Of a DNA stretch of 19,811 nucleotides, positions 5,295 through 12,651 are shown in pieces; the stretch's first letter is position 1, and every line of letters starts with the position of its first letter. The stretch covers positions 1 to 19,811 of the forward strand of contig DCUI01000034.1 in the NCBI GenBank assembly GCA_002327785.1, given 5' to 3'. A program made the translations under genes and the position numbers. Source of the stretch: Phycisphaerales bacterium UBA2218. Lineage in GTDB: Bacteria > Planctomycetota > Phycisphaerae > Sedimentisphaerales > Anaerobacaceae. The notes under the pieces are model-generated. The model did no database searches. It saw only the letters and a program-made list of their open reading frames with translations, and was not told the DNA's origin.

Positions 5295-7259
5295 GTGAAA
5301 TCTTACGCTCGACGCGCGACCCTCGTGGCGGCATTCACCACATTCATCCTTACCCAGACAACGCGCGCTCAGACGACTTGGACGGTCACATCGCCGGATG
5401 GTCGAGTCCAGATCAAGGTCGGCCTGACCGATGCCGCCGGGAAGACCCGCCTTGGCTACGAGGTTACACACGACAAACAGGAGGTCGTGTCCACCTCGCC
5501 GCTGGGCATCAGCCGCAAGGACCAGGCTTTCGTGGATGGCCTCAGATTGGTCGAAGCCAAGCGGGCCAAGACTGTCGACGAGACGTATACGATGCTCTCC
5601 GGCAAGCGAAAGACCTGCCACAATCTCGCCAACGAGCGGACGCTGGTCCTTGAGAATCCCAACGGCGCGAAGGTCGAGCTGGTCGTCCGGGCGTACAACG
5701 ATGGCACGGCCTTCCGTTATCGCTTCCCCGAGCAGACCCAGGACCGACGCACCGTGACAAGCGAACAAACCGGCTTTTGCCTGTCCTCCGGCGGCAAGAT
5801 GTGGGCGCACCCATACGACAGATGTACGAAGTACTCGCCAGCTTATGAGACCTACTACGTCAACGGCGTGGACACCGGCACGGCCTCCGCAAACGAAGCC
5901 GGCTGGGCGTATCCGATTCTCTTCTGCACCGCCGACCGCAGCCGATGGACCCTGATCACTGAGGCCGGACTGGATCGGTCCTACTGCGGCAGTCGCCTGA
6001 CCCAAAAAGCCAAGAACGGAGTCTACGGCCTCCGCTTCTCGGACGAGGCCGAGGGCGATTACATGGGCTCCGTCGAGCCTTCCTGGACGCTGCCCTGGGC
6101 CACACCCTGGCGCGTCATCATCGTCGGCGATTCGCTCGCCAATATCGTCGAATCCACGCTCGTCACCGATGTGTGCCCGCCGTCAATCGTCCAGGAGACG
6201 AGCTGGATCCAGCCGGGACGGGCCTCCTGGAGCTGGCTCTTCGACCACGACAGTCCACAGGACTGCACCAAGCTCAAGACATGGGTCGATCTGGCCGCCG
6301 AGATGGGGTGGGAATACTCGCTGGTCGATGCCAACTGGGACCGGATGAAGAACGGTACGATTCACGACCTGATCGCCTACGCCGACAGCAAGGGCGTGGG
6401 CCTGCTGCTGTGGTATAACTCCGGCGGCCCGCACAACTACGTCTCCGAGAAGCCTCGCGGCTTGATGACCCATCGCGAGATCCGCCGGGAGGAGTTCCAG
6501 ACGCTCCGCCGATGGGGCATCAAGGGCGTCAAGGTCGATTTCTTCCAGAGCGACAAACAGAACATCATCCAGCTCTACCACGATATCCTGCAGGACGCGG
6601 CCGAGGCCCAGATCATGGTGAATTTCCACGGCTGCACCCTGCCCCGCGGCTGGTCGCGGACCTATCCGCACCTGATGAGCATGGAAGCCGTCCGGGGCGA
6701 GGAATGTTACAGCTTCGACCGGCAGTTCACGACCGAGGCCCCGATCCACAACGTGATCCTGCCCTTCACAAGGAACGTCGTCGGGCCGATGGACTACACG
6801 CCCGTGATGTTCCAGAACAACGTCTTTCGCCACCTGACGACGTACAGCCACGAGCTGGCGCTGCCGGTGATCTTCGAGTCCGGCTGGCTGCACTTTGCAG
6901 GCGGCCCCAGGGAGTACCTCGACCTGCACGAGGCCCCGAAGAAGTTTCTCAAGGCCGTCCCTGCCGCCTGGGATGACACGAAATTCCTCGCCGGAGAGCC
7001 GGGCCAGTTCGTCGTCCTGGCCCGTCGCAGCGGCAGCACGTGGTACGTAGCCGGCATCAACGGCGAGGACGCCGGCCGCGACGTGGACGTAGCCCTATCC
7101 TTCCTCGGCGACACCCGCTGCACCGTGACCCTGATCGCAGACGGCAAAACTCCGCGAGAATTTGAGACCGAGTCGGAGGCCGTAACGGCCCAGGACCACC
7201 TGGAGGTCCGCTTACTCCCCTACGGCGGTTTCGCCGCGGTCCTGACGCCGACCAGGTAG
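5295..7259 (+). CDS. Secreted glycoside hydrolase family 97 (alpha-galactosidase/alpha-glucosidase)
   Basis: A 654-residue enzyme with a cleavable signal peptide (basic start, hydrophobic core, cleavage near TTRAQ at about residue 26). The order fits GH97: an N-terminal beta-sandwich (WTVTSPDGRVQIKV, LGYEV, SPLGI, YNDGTAFRYRFP), a catalytic (beta/alpha)8 barrel from about 290 to 560 (SWSWLFDHDSPQD, WEYSLVDANWD, LLLWYNSGG), and a C-terminal beta domain. The barrel contains GIKGVKVDFFQSDKQ with the aspartate at 415. An Asp in this K-V-D-F-F context is the nucleophile in the retaining GH97 alpha-galactosidases, whereas inverting SusB-type glucosidases lack it; nearby acidic candidates are E464, E469 and E470. 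I therefore favour a retaining alpha-galactosidase, with substrate unproved. The start is GTG with AAGGAGG six bases upstream. No sugar-transport gene adjoins. Confidence 0.93.
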   Translation: MKSYARRATLVAAFTTFILTQTTRAQTTWTVTSPDGRVQIKVGLTDAAGKTRLGYEVTHDKQEVVSTSPLGISRKDQAFVDGLRLVEAKRAKTVDETYTMLSGKRKTCHNLANERTLVLENPNGAKVELVVRAYNDGTAFRYRFPEQTQDRRTVTSEQTGFCLSSGGKMWAHPYDRCTKYSPAYETYYVNGVDTGTASANEAGWAYPILFCTADRSRWTLITEAGLDRSYCGSRLTQKAKNGVYGLRFSDEAEGDYMGSVEPSWTLPWATPWRVIIVGDSLANIVESTLVTDVCPPSIVQETSWIQPGRASWSWLFDHDSPQDCTKLKTWVDLAAEMGWEYSLVDANWDRMKNGTIHDLIAYADSKGVGLLLWYNSGGPHNYVSEKPRGLMTHREIRREEFQTLRRWGIKGVKVDFFQSDKQNIIQLYHDILQDAAEAQIMVNFHGCTLPRGWSRTYPHLMSMEAVRGEECYSFDRQFTTEAPIHNVILPFTRNVVGPMDYTPVMFQNNVFRHLTTYSHELALPVIFESGWLHFAGGPREYLDLHEAPKKFLKAVPAAWDDTKFLAGEPGQFVVLARRSGSTWYVAGINGEDAGRDVDVALSFLGDTRCTVTLIADGKTPREFETESEAVTAQDHLEVRLLPYGGFAAVLTPTR

Positions 7260-7612
7260 GGGAGGGCCGCGCACAACGTCTCTATTCGATCTGCCACAGA
7301 GAGCGTCGAGGACGCAGAGAGAATCCTCAGTGCGGGCAAACCAACGAAGCCACGCTGGGCTGCGTTCAGTTCCCGGCCACCTGGACTTTCGCCGCATAGA
7401 GCAATATCGCACCACACCGCTTGCTTCCGCACATTTGCAGTTGCGCCAAAGGCCGATGTATCGACATTCGCAGGGCTTCAGCGGGCACATCCGGATTCGG
7501 GAATCAGGGAACCACAGATTCACGCCGATACACCCCGACACCTGTACGAGCGGCGGACGCTTTGTCTTCTGCGACGGCGTTCCTCAGCGTTCATTCGGGG
7601 TTTCGGCAGGTG
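7260..7612. other. Intergenic stretch between GH97 and the gamma subunit, nothing recognised
   Basis: About 350 bases where two convergent transcription units end. No coding frame with protein-like composition, tRNA or strong terminator was found. The phrase around 7509-7535 (aaccacagattcacgcc...) resembles low-value repeated text common in planctomycete spacers, but no second copy of useful length is present in the window. Confidence 0.5.
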
Positions 7613-8176
7613 CTATGTGTGGCAGAGGACATGGTCCGCACCCCGGCGGAGGGCTTCGGCGTTCACCGGGATCGTCTTATGGTGGCGCTCGGCCAGGACG
7701 TCGGGCAAGGCCTCGGCCGCCTGCTCGGGGCTCAGGTGCCCTCGCTTGCCCAGGTAAGCGCCGAGCATGACCATGTTGGCGCTCTTGGGCGAGCCTGCCT
7801 CGAGGGCGATCTCTTCGGCCGGCACGCCGATGATGTCCACGCCTTGCGGCACGGAGTGCACTTCCTGGATCAGTGAGCGATTGAAAACCAGCAGTCCGCC
7901 GGGCCGCAAGGTCGGCGCGAACTTGCTCAGCGACGCCTTGTTGCAGATCACCAGCGAGTTCGGGGCGTTGACGACCGGACAGGCGATCGGCCGGTTCGAG
8001 ACGACCACCATGCAGTTGGCGGTCCCGCCGCGAACCTCGGCCCCGTACGAGGCCATATAGCTCACTTCCAGCCCGGCGCGCATCGCCGTTTGCGCCAACA
8101 GCTTGCCCACCAGCAAAATCCCCTGGCCGCCGAAACCGGCCAGCACCATTTCTTCATAGAGGTAGTTCGTTGCCAT
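7613..8176 (-). CDS. 2-oxoacid:ferredoxin oxidoreductase, gamma subunit
   Basis: A 187-residue protein of the pyruvate/ketoisovalerate oxidoreductase catalytic domain family. It begins with EEMVLAGFGGQGILLVGKLL (GxGGQGI nucleotide-type loop at 14-20) and has SYGAEVRGGTANC at about 43-55 and SPKSANMVMLGAYL in the C-terminal half, all hallmarks of the gamma subunit. It completes the four-part enzyme that oxidatively decarboxylates a 2-oxoacid to the acyl-CoA and reduces ferredoxin. I chose ATG 8176, because homologues begin just before the EExVLAGFGGQG strand; an in-frame upstream extension is not protein-like. It is the last gene of the operon, 98 bp after the beta subunit. Confidence 0.93.
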   Translation of the reverse strand: MATNYLYEEMVLAGFGGQGILLVGKLLAQTAMRAGLEVSYMASYGAEVRGGTANCMVVVSNRPIACPVVNAPNSLVICNKASLSKFAPTLRPGGLLVFNRSLIQEVHSVPQGVDIIGVPAEEIALEAGSPKSANMVMLGAYLGKRGHLSPEQAAEALPDVLAERHHKTIPVNAEALRRGADHVLCHT

Positions 8177-8274
8177 CGCTCTTGAATCGACTATTCGTTG
8201 TTTACTCTGGATGACGGATCGTCGATTGCCGCGTGAGCTGTCCGTTCCATCATCAATCAACAATCATCCGTTCT

Positions 8275-9033
8275 CTATCCCTTCAGCCGACGGATCGGGA
8301 AGACTTTGCTCATGTGGTCCTCGATCCATTTCATGGCGTTGCTCGGTGACATCCGCCAGTAGGTCGGGCACGGCGAGAGCACCTCCACAAGCGACAACCC
8401 CTTGGCGCCTTTGATTTGCAGTTCGAAGGCGTGCCTGATCGCAGCCTTCGTCTGCTGGATGCGGGGCACGGTGCTCAGGGCGCATCGCTCCACGTAGATG
8501 GCCCCGGGCAACAGAGCCAGGATCTCGGAGATCTGCAGCGGGAAGCCCTGGCCGTCAGATTGGCGGCCTTTGGGTGTCGTCGCGGTGACCTGTCCCAGCA
8601 CGGTGGTGGGGGCCATCTGGCCGCCCGTCATGCCGAAGACCGCGTTGTTGATGAAGACCACCGTGAACTGCTCCGCCCGGTGGGCAGCGTGGATGATCTC
8701 CGCCGTGCCGATGGCCGCCAAATCTCCGTCGCCCTGATAGGAGAAGACGATCTTATCGGGGTTCGTGCGTTTCATCCCGGTGGCCACGGCGGGGGCCCGC
8801 CCGTGCGCGACCTCGATCATGTCCACGTCGATGTAGTTGTACATGAGCACGGCGCAGCCGACCGGTGCAATCCCGATCGTGCGGTCCCGGACGCCCAGCT
8901 CGTCGATCACCTCCGCGACGAGGCGGTGGGCGATGCCATGTCCGCAGCCGGGACAATAGTGAGTCGGACAATCCTTCAGAACGCTTGTCCGCTTGAATAC
9001 AGTCTTCATATTGCCTTTTGCCATCCCTTGCAT
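8275..9033 (-). CDS. 2-oxoacid:ferredoxin oxidoreductase, beta (thiamine diphosphate) subunit
   Basis: About 252 residues. Marks: THYCPGCGHG near residue 24-33, GIAPVGCAV, EVAHGRAPAVATGMKR, and the thiamine diphosphate/Mg binding motif GDGDLAAIG (101-109) with NN at 129-130. It binds the cofactor that attacks the 2-oxoacid and pairs with the alpha subunit. The start is not certain: in-frame starts lie at 9051 (GTG), 9033, 9024 and 9009 (ATG). Homologues usually begin shortly before FKRxSVLKDxPTHYCPGCGHG, which would favour 9009, where a weak AAGG lies upstream. The stop of the alpha subunit lies only 14-56 bp upstream depending on the choice, so the genes are co-transcribed. Confidence 0.93.
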   Translation of the reverse strand: MQGMAKGNMKTVFKRTSVLKDCPTHYCPGCGHGIAHRLVAEVIDELGVRDRTIGIAPVGCAVLMYNYIDVDMIEVAHGRAPAVATGMKRTNPDKIVFSYQGDGDLAAIGTAEIIHAAHRAEQFTVVFINNAVFGMTGGQMAPTTVLGQVTATTPKGRQSDGQGFPLQISEILALLPGAIYVERCALSTVPRIQQTKAAIRHAFELQIKGAKGLSLVEVLSPCPTYWRMSPSNAMKWIEDHMSKVFPIRRLKG

Positions 9034-9064
9034 GATCGAGCCAATCCCCACCCCGGGGCCGTAT

Positions 9065-10198
9065 CTACGCCTGCCCGCTATGAAGGGTCAGTTGCCTGAT
9101 TCTCTCCAACACCTCGTCGACTGCGGGTATTCCGCCACCCGGCCGGCCGTGGAACAGGACCGGGGCCTTGCCCGCTACGGCCAGCCTCACATCCTCAACC
9201 ATCTGGCCGGCGCTCATCTCAACGGCCAGGAAGATCGGGAACGGCCCCACAGCGTCACCTTGCTTTGGGTTCGCCGCCCGGCTGATTTGTTCCGATGGAA
9301 ACGGCCACAGCGTGATCGGCCGGATCAGTCCGACGGGAACGCCCTCATTGCGGGCCTGGTCCACCGCCGCACGCACGATCCGGGCGACAATCCCGTAGGC
9401 GACCACGATGATTTCCGCATCGTCCACGCGGTATTCCTCACAGAGAACTTCCTTCTCCCGGATCTCCCTGTATCGGGCCTGCAGCTTGTTGTTGTGGGCC
9501 TCCAGCGCGCCGTCGGCAAGCCACAGCGAGCGAACGATGTTCTGGGGTCTGCCCTTGGCGCCCGTCAGAGCCCAATCCTTCGGCGGGAACGTGCGGCGGG
9601 GCTTAGACTCCAGCACGACCGGCTCCATCATCTGTCCGAGAATGCCGTCGGCGAGGATCATTACCGTGATGCAATACCGGTCTGCCAGATCGAATGCTAA
9701 GGGCATGCAATCGGCCAATTCTTGCACGCTGGCCGGCCCCAGGACGATGGCTCGGTAGTCGCCGTGCCCGCCCCCGCGGGTGGCCTGGAAGTAATCCGCC
9801 TGCGAAGGGGCGATATTCCCGAGTCCAGGGCCGCCCCGCATGACGTTGACGACGACCGCCGGCAGTTCCGCCCCCGCCAAGTAGCTGAGGCCCTCCTGCA
9901 TCAGGCTGATGCCGGGGCTGGAAGAGCTGGTCATCGCCCGTTTTCCGGTGGCCGAGGCCCCGAAGACCATGTTGATGGCCGCCAACTCGCTTTCGCTCTG
10001 GATGAAGACCCGGCTCTCCTCGGCCATCCGGCGGGCCATATAGGCGGAGATCTCATTTTGCGGCGTGATCGGATAGCCGAAGTAGGCGTCGCAACCGGCC
10101 AGGATTGCCGCCTCCGCAAGCGCCTCATTGCCGCACATCAGAATCCGTTCGTTCACTTTCCTCCCTCTCTCTGGATCCACTGATCGAGACCCGGTCAT
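9065..10198 (-). CDS. vorB: 2-oxoacid:ferredoxin oxidoreductase, alpha subunit (VorB-like)
   Basis: About 377 residues. After the opening ERILMCGNEALAEAAI it has CDAYFGYPITPQNEI, then SESELAAINMVFGASATGKRAMTSSSSPGISLMQEG, NVMRGGPGLGNIAPSQADYFQATRGGGHGDY and, in the C-terminal domain, GLIRPITLWPFP. This is the pattern of the 3-methyl-2-oxobutanoate (branched-chain, VorB) or 2-oxoglutarate (KorA) alpha subunit; I favour VOR from the GGGHGDY/PSQADYFQATR context but cannot exclude KOR. Two starts are possible: ATG 10198, which has AAGGGG seven bases upstream and overlaps the stop of the upstream gene as ATGA, or GTG 10156, preceded by GGGAGG and nearer to the usual N-terminus. The extra 14 residues from 10198 look non-conserved. 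Confidence 0.93.
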   Translation of the reverse strand: MTGSRSVDPERGRKVNERILMCGNEALAEAAILAGCDAYFGYPITPQNEISAYMARRMAEESRVFIQSESELAAINMVFGASATGKRAMTSSSSPGISLMQEGLSYLAGAELPAVVVNVMRGGPGLGNIAPSQADYFQATRGGGHGDYRAIVLGPASVQELADCMPLAFDLADRYCITVMILADGILGQMMEPVVLESKPRRTFPPKDWALTGAKGRPQNIVRSLWLADGALEAHNNKLQARYREIREKEVLCEEYRVDDAEIIVVAYGIVARIVRAAVDQARNEGVPVGLIRPITLWPFPSEQISRAANPKQGDAVGPFPIFLAVEMSAGQMVEDVRLAVAGKAPVLFHGRPGGGIPAVDEVLERIRQLTLHSGQA

Positions 10199-10497
10199 GC
10201 TGTTACCCCTTCTTTCCTGACATTCAGCATGAACGGGGAATTGTAATTCTGAAAACGCCCCTCAGAAACCGCGATGACGGACACAAGCTCACCCTCGTCG
10301 AGGACGATACCGTACAAAAGGTCGCCCAAGCTATCTTCGACCTCACGGGGATTCAGGGATCGATCAACCAGCACGAGCACGTCAACGTCCGAATCGTTTG
10401 TCGAACCGTAGAGAATGACCCTTTTGATGCCCTCGCCGTAGGTCTCGTGCAGATGAGCCTTCACTTGATCGACCAGGCGTTTGATCTTCGGATCCAT
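10195..10497 (-). CDS. Solitary MNT-like nucleotidyltransferase with a shortened active-site loop
   Basis: A 100-residue protein starting MDPKIKRLVDQVKAHLHETY. The fold of minimal nucleotidyltransferases is recognisable: strand RVILYGS, acidic strand DVDVLVLVD, a later strand and the closing PFMLNVRKEG that corresponds to the usual NVxREG tail. However, the signature is GS-TNDS-DVD, i.e. only four residues between G31-S32 and D37-x-D39, where the canonical loop has ten. The missing six residues would normally include the conserved Arg/Gly of GSxARG. No HEPN gene adjoins. It lies in the middle of the VOR operon, four bases after the ferredoxin stop and overlapping the alpha-subunit start. It may be a degenerate or modified antitoxin or an unrelated regulator; catalytic activity is doubtful. 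Confidence 0.8.
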   Translation of the reverse strand: MDPKIKRLVDQVKAHLHETYGEGIKRVILYGSTNDSDVDVLVLVDRSLNPREVEDSLGDLLYGIVLDEGELVSVIAVSEGRFQNYNSPFMLNVRKEGVTA

Positions 10498-10501
10498 TCG
10501 C

Positions 10502-10780
10502 CTACCGTTTCTCCTTGATCGGATGTGACGAACCCTTTCTTGTGGCCGCTGCGACGATTCGGATGTGGTCCGCCTCCTCCCGGGAGACCTCGATGATCCC
10601 CTCCGGGCAGACGATCGCGCATCGGCCGCACGCGGTGCAGTCGATATTCTTCGCCCGAGCCGGGAAGTAACCGCTCTGGTTCGATTCCGCTGAGATTTCG
10701 ATACTATTCTTCGGACAGACCGTGATGCATAGACCACAGCCCTTGCATCGTTCTGTGTCGATGACGATTCTGCCTGCCAT
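10502..10780 (-). CDS. Ferredoxin-type delta subunit of 2-oxoacid oxidoreductase, 2x[4Fe-4S]
   Basis: A 92-residue protein with two classical cluster motifs, C12xxC15xxC18xxxC22P and C48xxC51xxC54xxxC58P, separated by the usual 25-30 residue linker (IEISAESNQSGYFPA). It relays electrons from the thiamine-bound intermediate towards external ferredoxin. As the promoter-proximal gene it starts the cluster ferredoxin, MNT-like, alpha, beta, gamma. The ATG at 10780 gives the expected start just before GRIVIDxERCKGCGLC. A C-terminal tail of about 20 polar residues extends past the second cluster. Confidence 0.94.
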   Translation of the reverse strand: MAGRIVIDTERCKGCGLCITVCPKNSIEISAESNQSGYFPARAKNIDCTACGRCAIVCPEGIIEVSREEADHIRIVAAATRKGSSHPIKEKR

Positions 10781-10873
10781 TTCTCACATCCCTGGCATCT
10801 TCCAACTTTCCCGCCCGGTCGAACGACCCAGCATGACGGGCGGCGCCTCTCCTCCAGCACTATGAACATGCTA

Positions 10874-10893
10874 ACAGGGTCCCGGAACCCTGT
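10874..10893. repeat. Perfect inverted repeat (7-bp arms, 6-nt loop)
   Basis: ACAGGGT, loop CCCGGA, ACCCTGT. It lies about 90 bp upstream of the ferredoxin ATG and about 310 bp downstream of the sigma-factor stop. It might be an operator for the VOR operon or part of a terminator for the leftward sigma transcript; there is no T-run on the minus strand, so the second is weaker. Confidence 0.45.
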
Positions 10894-10913
10894 AAAGAAC
10901 AAAACCGCCGTGG

Positions 10914-11034
10914 CGGGCTGGGGGGGGGCGATTCACATTCATAGGTACGAAGGAGGCTCATCCAGTCTCTGCGTACTTGTCCCTGGACGAGGATTCCGGC
11001 CTTCGGCCGGGAGGTTATCGCTTTGGAGCCTCCG
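10914..11034 (+). repeat. 121-bp direct repeat, copy A
   Basis: Aligns without gaps to 19078-19198 with about 13 mismatches (about 89% identity by eye). It begins with a G-run (nine G), contains the perfect palindrome CCGGCC-TTC-GGCCGG at 10996-11010, and ends at CCTCCG. In the + frame it could encode RFTF.GT.EAHP..AY, but mismatches between copies and the lack of a start argue against a protein. The two copies bracket the sigma/secreted-protein block. The rest of the 10781-11203 gap shows no gene. Confidence 0.85.
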
Positions 11035-11203
11035 ACAAGGAGGATGTCGGCGCATCCCGATGACCGTGCAGGGCCGATCCTCGTCATGCCGGAGGCCACC
11101 GTGTAGAGTCGTCTTCTGTTACCCGGCCGCAAGCCGAATTCCAACGACAAGAGGGACAACTTCGAGATGGGGCTCAGGTGTTTCGATCAACCCCGCCCAC
11201 TTC

Positions 11204-12466
11204 TTAACGCTCCACGGATGAGCTCTGGTCCAGCCTTGCGCGGATCAGCCAGTCCCCATCACGGAAAGCCCGTGGCGTTTGGCCCGGTAGACCTGTGAAA
11301 GATTCGCCGCTGTTTTGCGCATCCCGACTGACGTACACGCCTTCTGTAAAAGTGGGATTGAAGCCCACTACGATGAGAAATCGGGCAGGTACCTCGGTGG
11401 GTCTGGTTTCACAGGTGACCCATTGTTCCGGCCCTCTTTGGAAACGGGAATAGGGAAATGGAAAATCGGCGATCACCCGGGCGTTCGTGTCGCACAACCA
11501 GATGTGGAAGTCTTTCCGTGGCGGAGTCGGCATGCCGTAGCGCGAGCCATGGATCTGAACTGCGGTCAGGAACGAATTCGGGCCGGGTGCTTCAAAACGG
11601 ACCACGTGACCGTCGCCCGCGATGCTCAGTCTTGCGGTGGCCTGGCCGTCGTCGTGGGTGAGAATCGTCGGTCTTCTGCGGAGGGACCACGTTTCCCATG
11701 CTGGATAAATCGCTGTTCCCACGGCGGCGGCAAGCGCCACCCCGACGATGGCTTTCAGGAGGGTAGGTATGGCAATGGTCTTGGTTGCGGTTGCAGTTGC
11801 GCCGGAGGCGATGGTCGTTCCAGCCATCGTAGCGCCGGTTGAAATGGTGAGCGCCAAACCAACCGGCGCGGCTTGGACAGCGTTGGTGGAGATGAGGATG
11901 ACCAGTCCGCTTGCGCCGACGGTGACGCCTCGTCTGGCGAAGAATCCGCGCAGGCGCTCCACCGCCCGGCTGACACGTTTTTGCGCGGTGTCGTCGGACG
12001 TACCGAGGGCTTGGCCGACTTCGCGCAGAGGTTTATTCTCGAAGTATCGTAACAGGACGGCGCTGCGATCCGACTCGCTCAGCTCACCCAAGGCGGCGTC
12101 GAGATGCGGCGCGATGACTTCCCAAGTCGGGTTGGATTCGGTCGCAAGCAATTCGTTCCTCGTGACAGCCTCCCGCTCGCGGGCGCGGCGGCGCACTTTC
12201 GCACGGACGGCGTTGGCGGCGAGATGTTGCGTTGTGTGATGCAACCAACTCGGCAAGGCGCGACAGTCTCTCAGCCGCAGGGCATTTTTCGCCAAAGCCA
12301 CAAACACATCCTGCACTACGTCTTCCGCCAGATGCGCGTCATGGACCATGCGCACGGCAGCGGAATAGACGAGGTCCACGTGTCGGCGTACCAGTTCGGC
12401 AAATGCCGCCTCCTCGCGGTGTTCAGCGTAATCCCGGAGAAGCTGTTGGTCGGTCGATCCATTCAT
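11204..12466 (-). CDS. ECF sigma factor fused to a transmembrane segment and an extracytoplasmic C-terminal domain
   Basis: A 420-residue protein. Residues ~5-95 are sigma region 2 (AFAELVRRHVDLVYSAAVRM, then DAHLAEDVVQDVFVALAKNA) and ~118-175 region 4 (LGELSESDRSAVLLRYFENK, LREVGQALGTSDDTAQKRVSRAVERLR). Then comes a small-residue-rich segment beginning at about 183 (with NAVQAAPVGLALTIS) and a predicted transmembrane helix at about 234-253 (LLKAIVGVALAAAVGTAIYP). The C-terminal ~150 residues form a beta-rich domain, expected outside the membrane, that is homologous to the C-terminus of the large secreted protein encoded upstream (see findings). Such membrane-extended ECF proteins are common in Verrucomicrobiota/Planctomycetota. 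ATG 12466 (MNGSTDQQLLRDY) is preferred over TTG 12475; no strong ribosome site is seen. No separate anti-sigma gene is present. Confidence 0.9.
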   Translation of the reverse strand: MNGSTDQQLLRDYAEHREEAAFAELVRRHVDLVYSAAVRMVHDAHLAEDVVQDVFVALAKNALRLRDCRALPSWLHHTTQHLAANAVRAKVRRRAREREAVTRNELLATESNPTWEVIAPHLDAALGELSESDRSAVLLRYFENKPLREVGQALGTSDDTAQKRVSRAVERLRGFFARRGVTVGASGLVILISTNAVQAAPVGLALTISTGATMAGTTIASGATATATKTIAIPTLLKAIVGVALAAAVGTAIYPAWETWSLRRRPTILTHDDGQATARLSIAGDGHVVRFEAPGPNSFLTAVQIHGSRYGMPTPPRKDFHIWLCDTNARVIADFPFPYSRFQRGPEQWVTCETRPTEVPARFLIVVGFNPTFTEGVYVSRDAQNSGESFTGLPGQTPRAFRDGDWLIRARLDQSSSVER

Positions 12467-12651
12467 ACAATGCAATACTAACCGCCGATGATAGAATCCG
12501 ACAGGAAGAAACGCCTCAGTTCACTGGAATCGGGAGGCAATCGCTACGCCGCGATGGCGTCAGCCGCGCTCGGGAATTCCCGGAATTCACCATTGAGTAT
12601 GGCGTCCCCAGATAGCAATTCAGATAGCATCTCCGCATCTGCAGACCCCGA

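Noticed and set aside
7330..7876. Plus-strand open frames at the GH97/VOR junction
   Set aside because: They run into the antisense of the gamma-subunit gene and have no recognisable domain or ribosome site.
10680..10700. tRNA T-arm-like GGTTCGATTCC
   Set aside because: It lies within the ferredoxin coding region, and no acceptor or anticodon arms can be built around it.
10195..10902. A 235-aa minus-strand frame that would extend the MNT-like gene upstream
   Set aside because: The extension overlaps the ferredoxin gene in another frame, and the MNT domain begins at the ATG at 10497.
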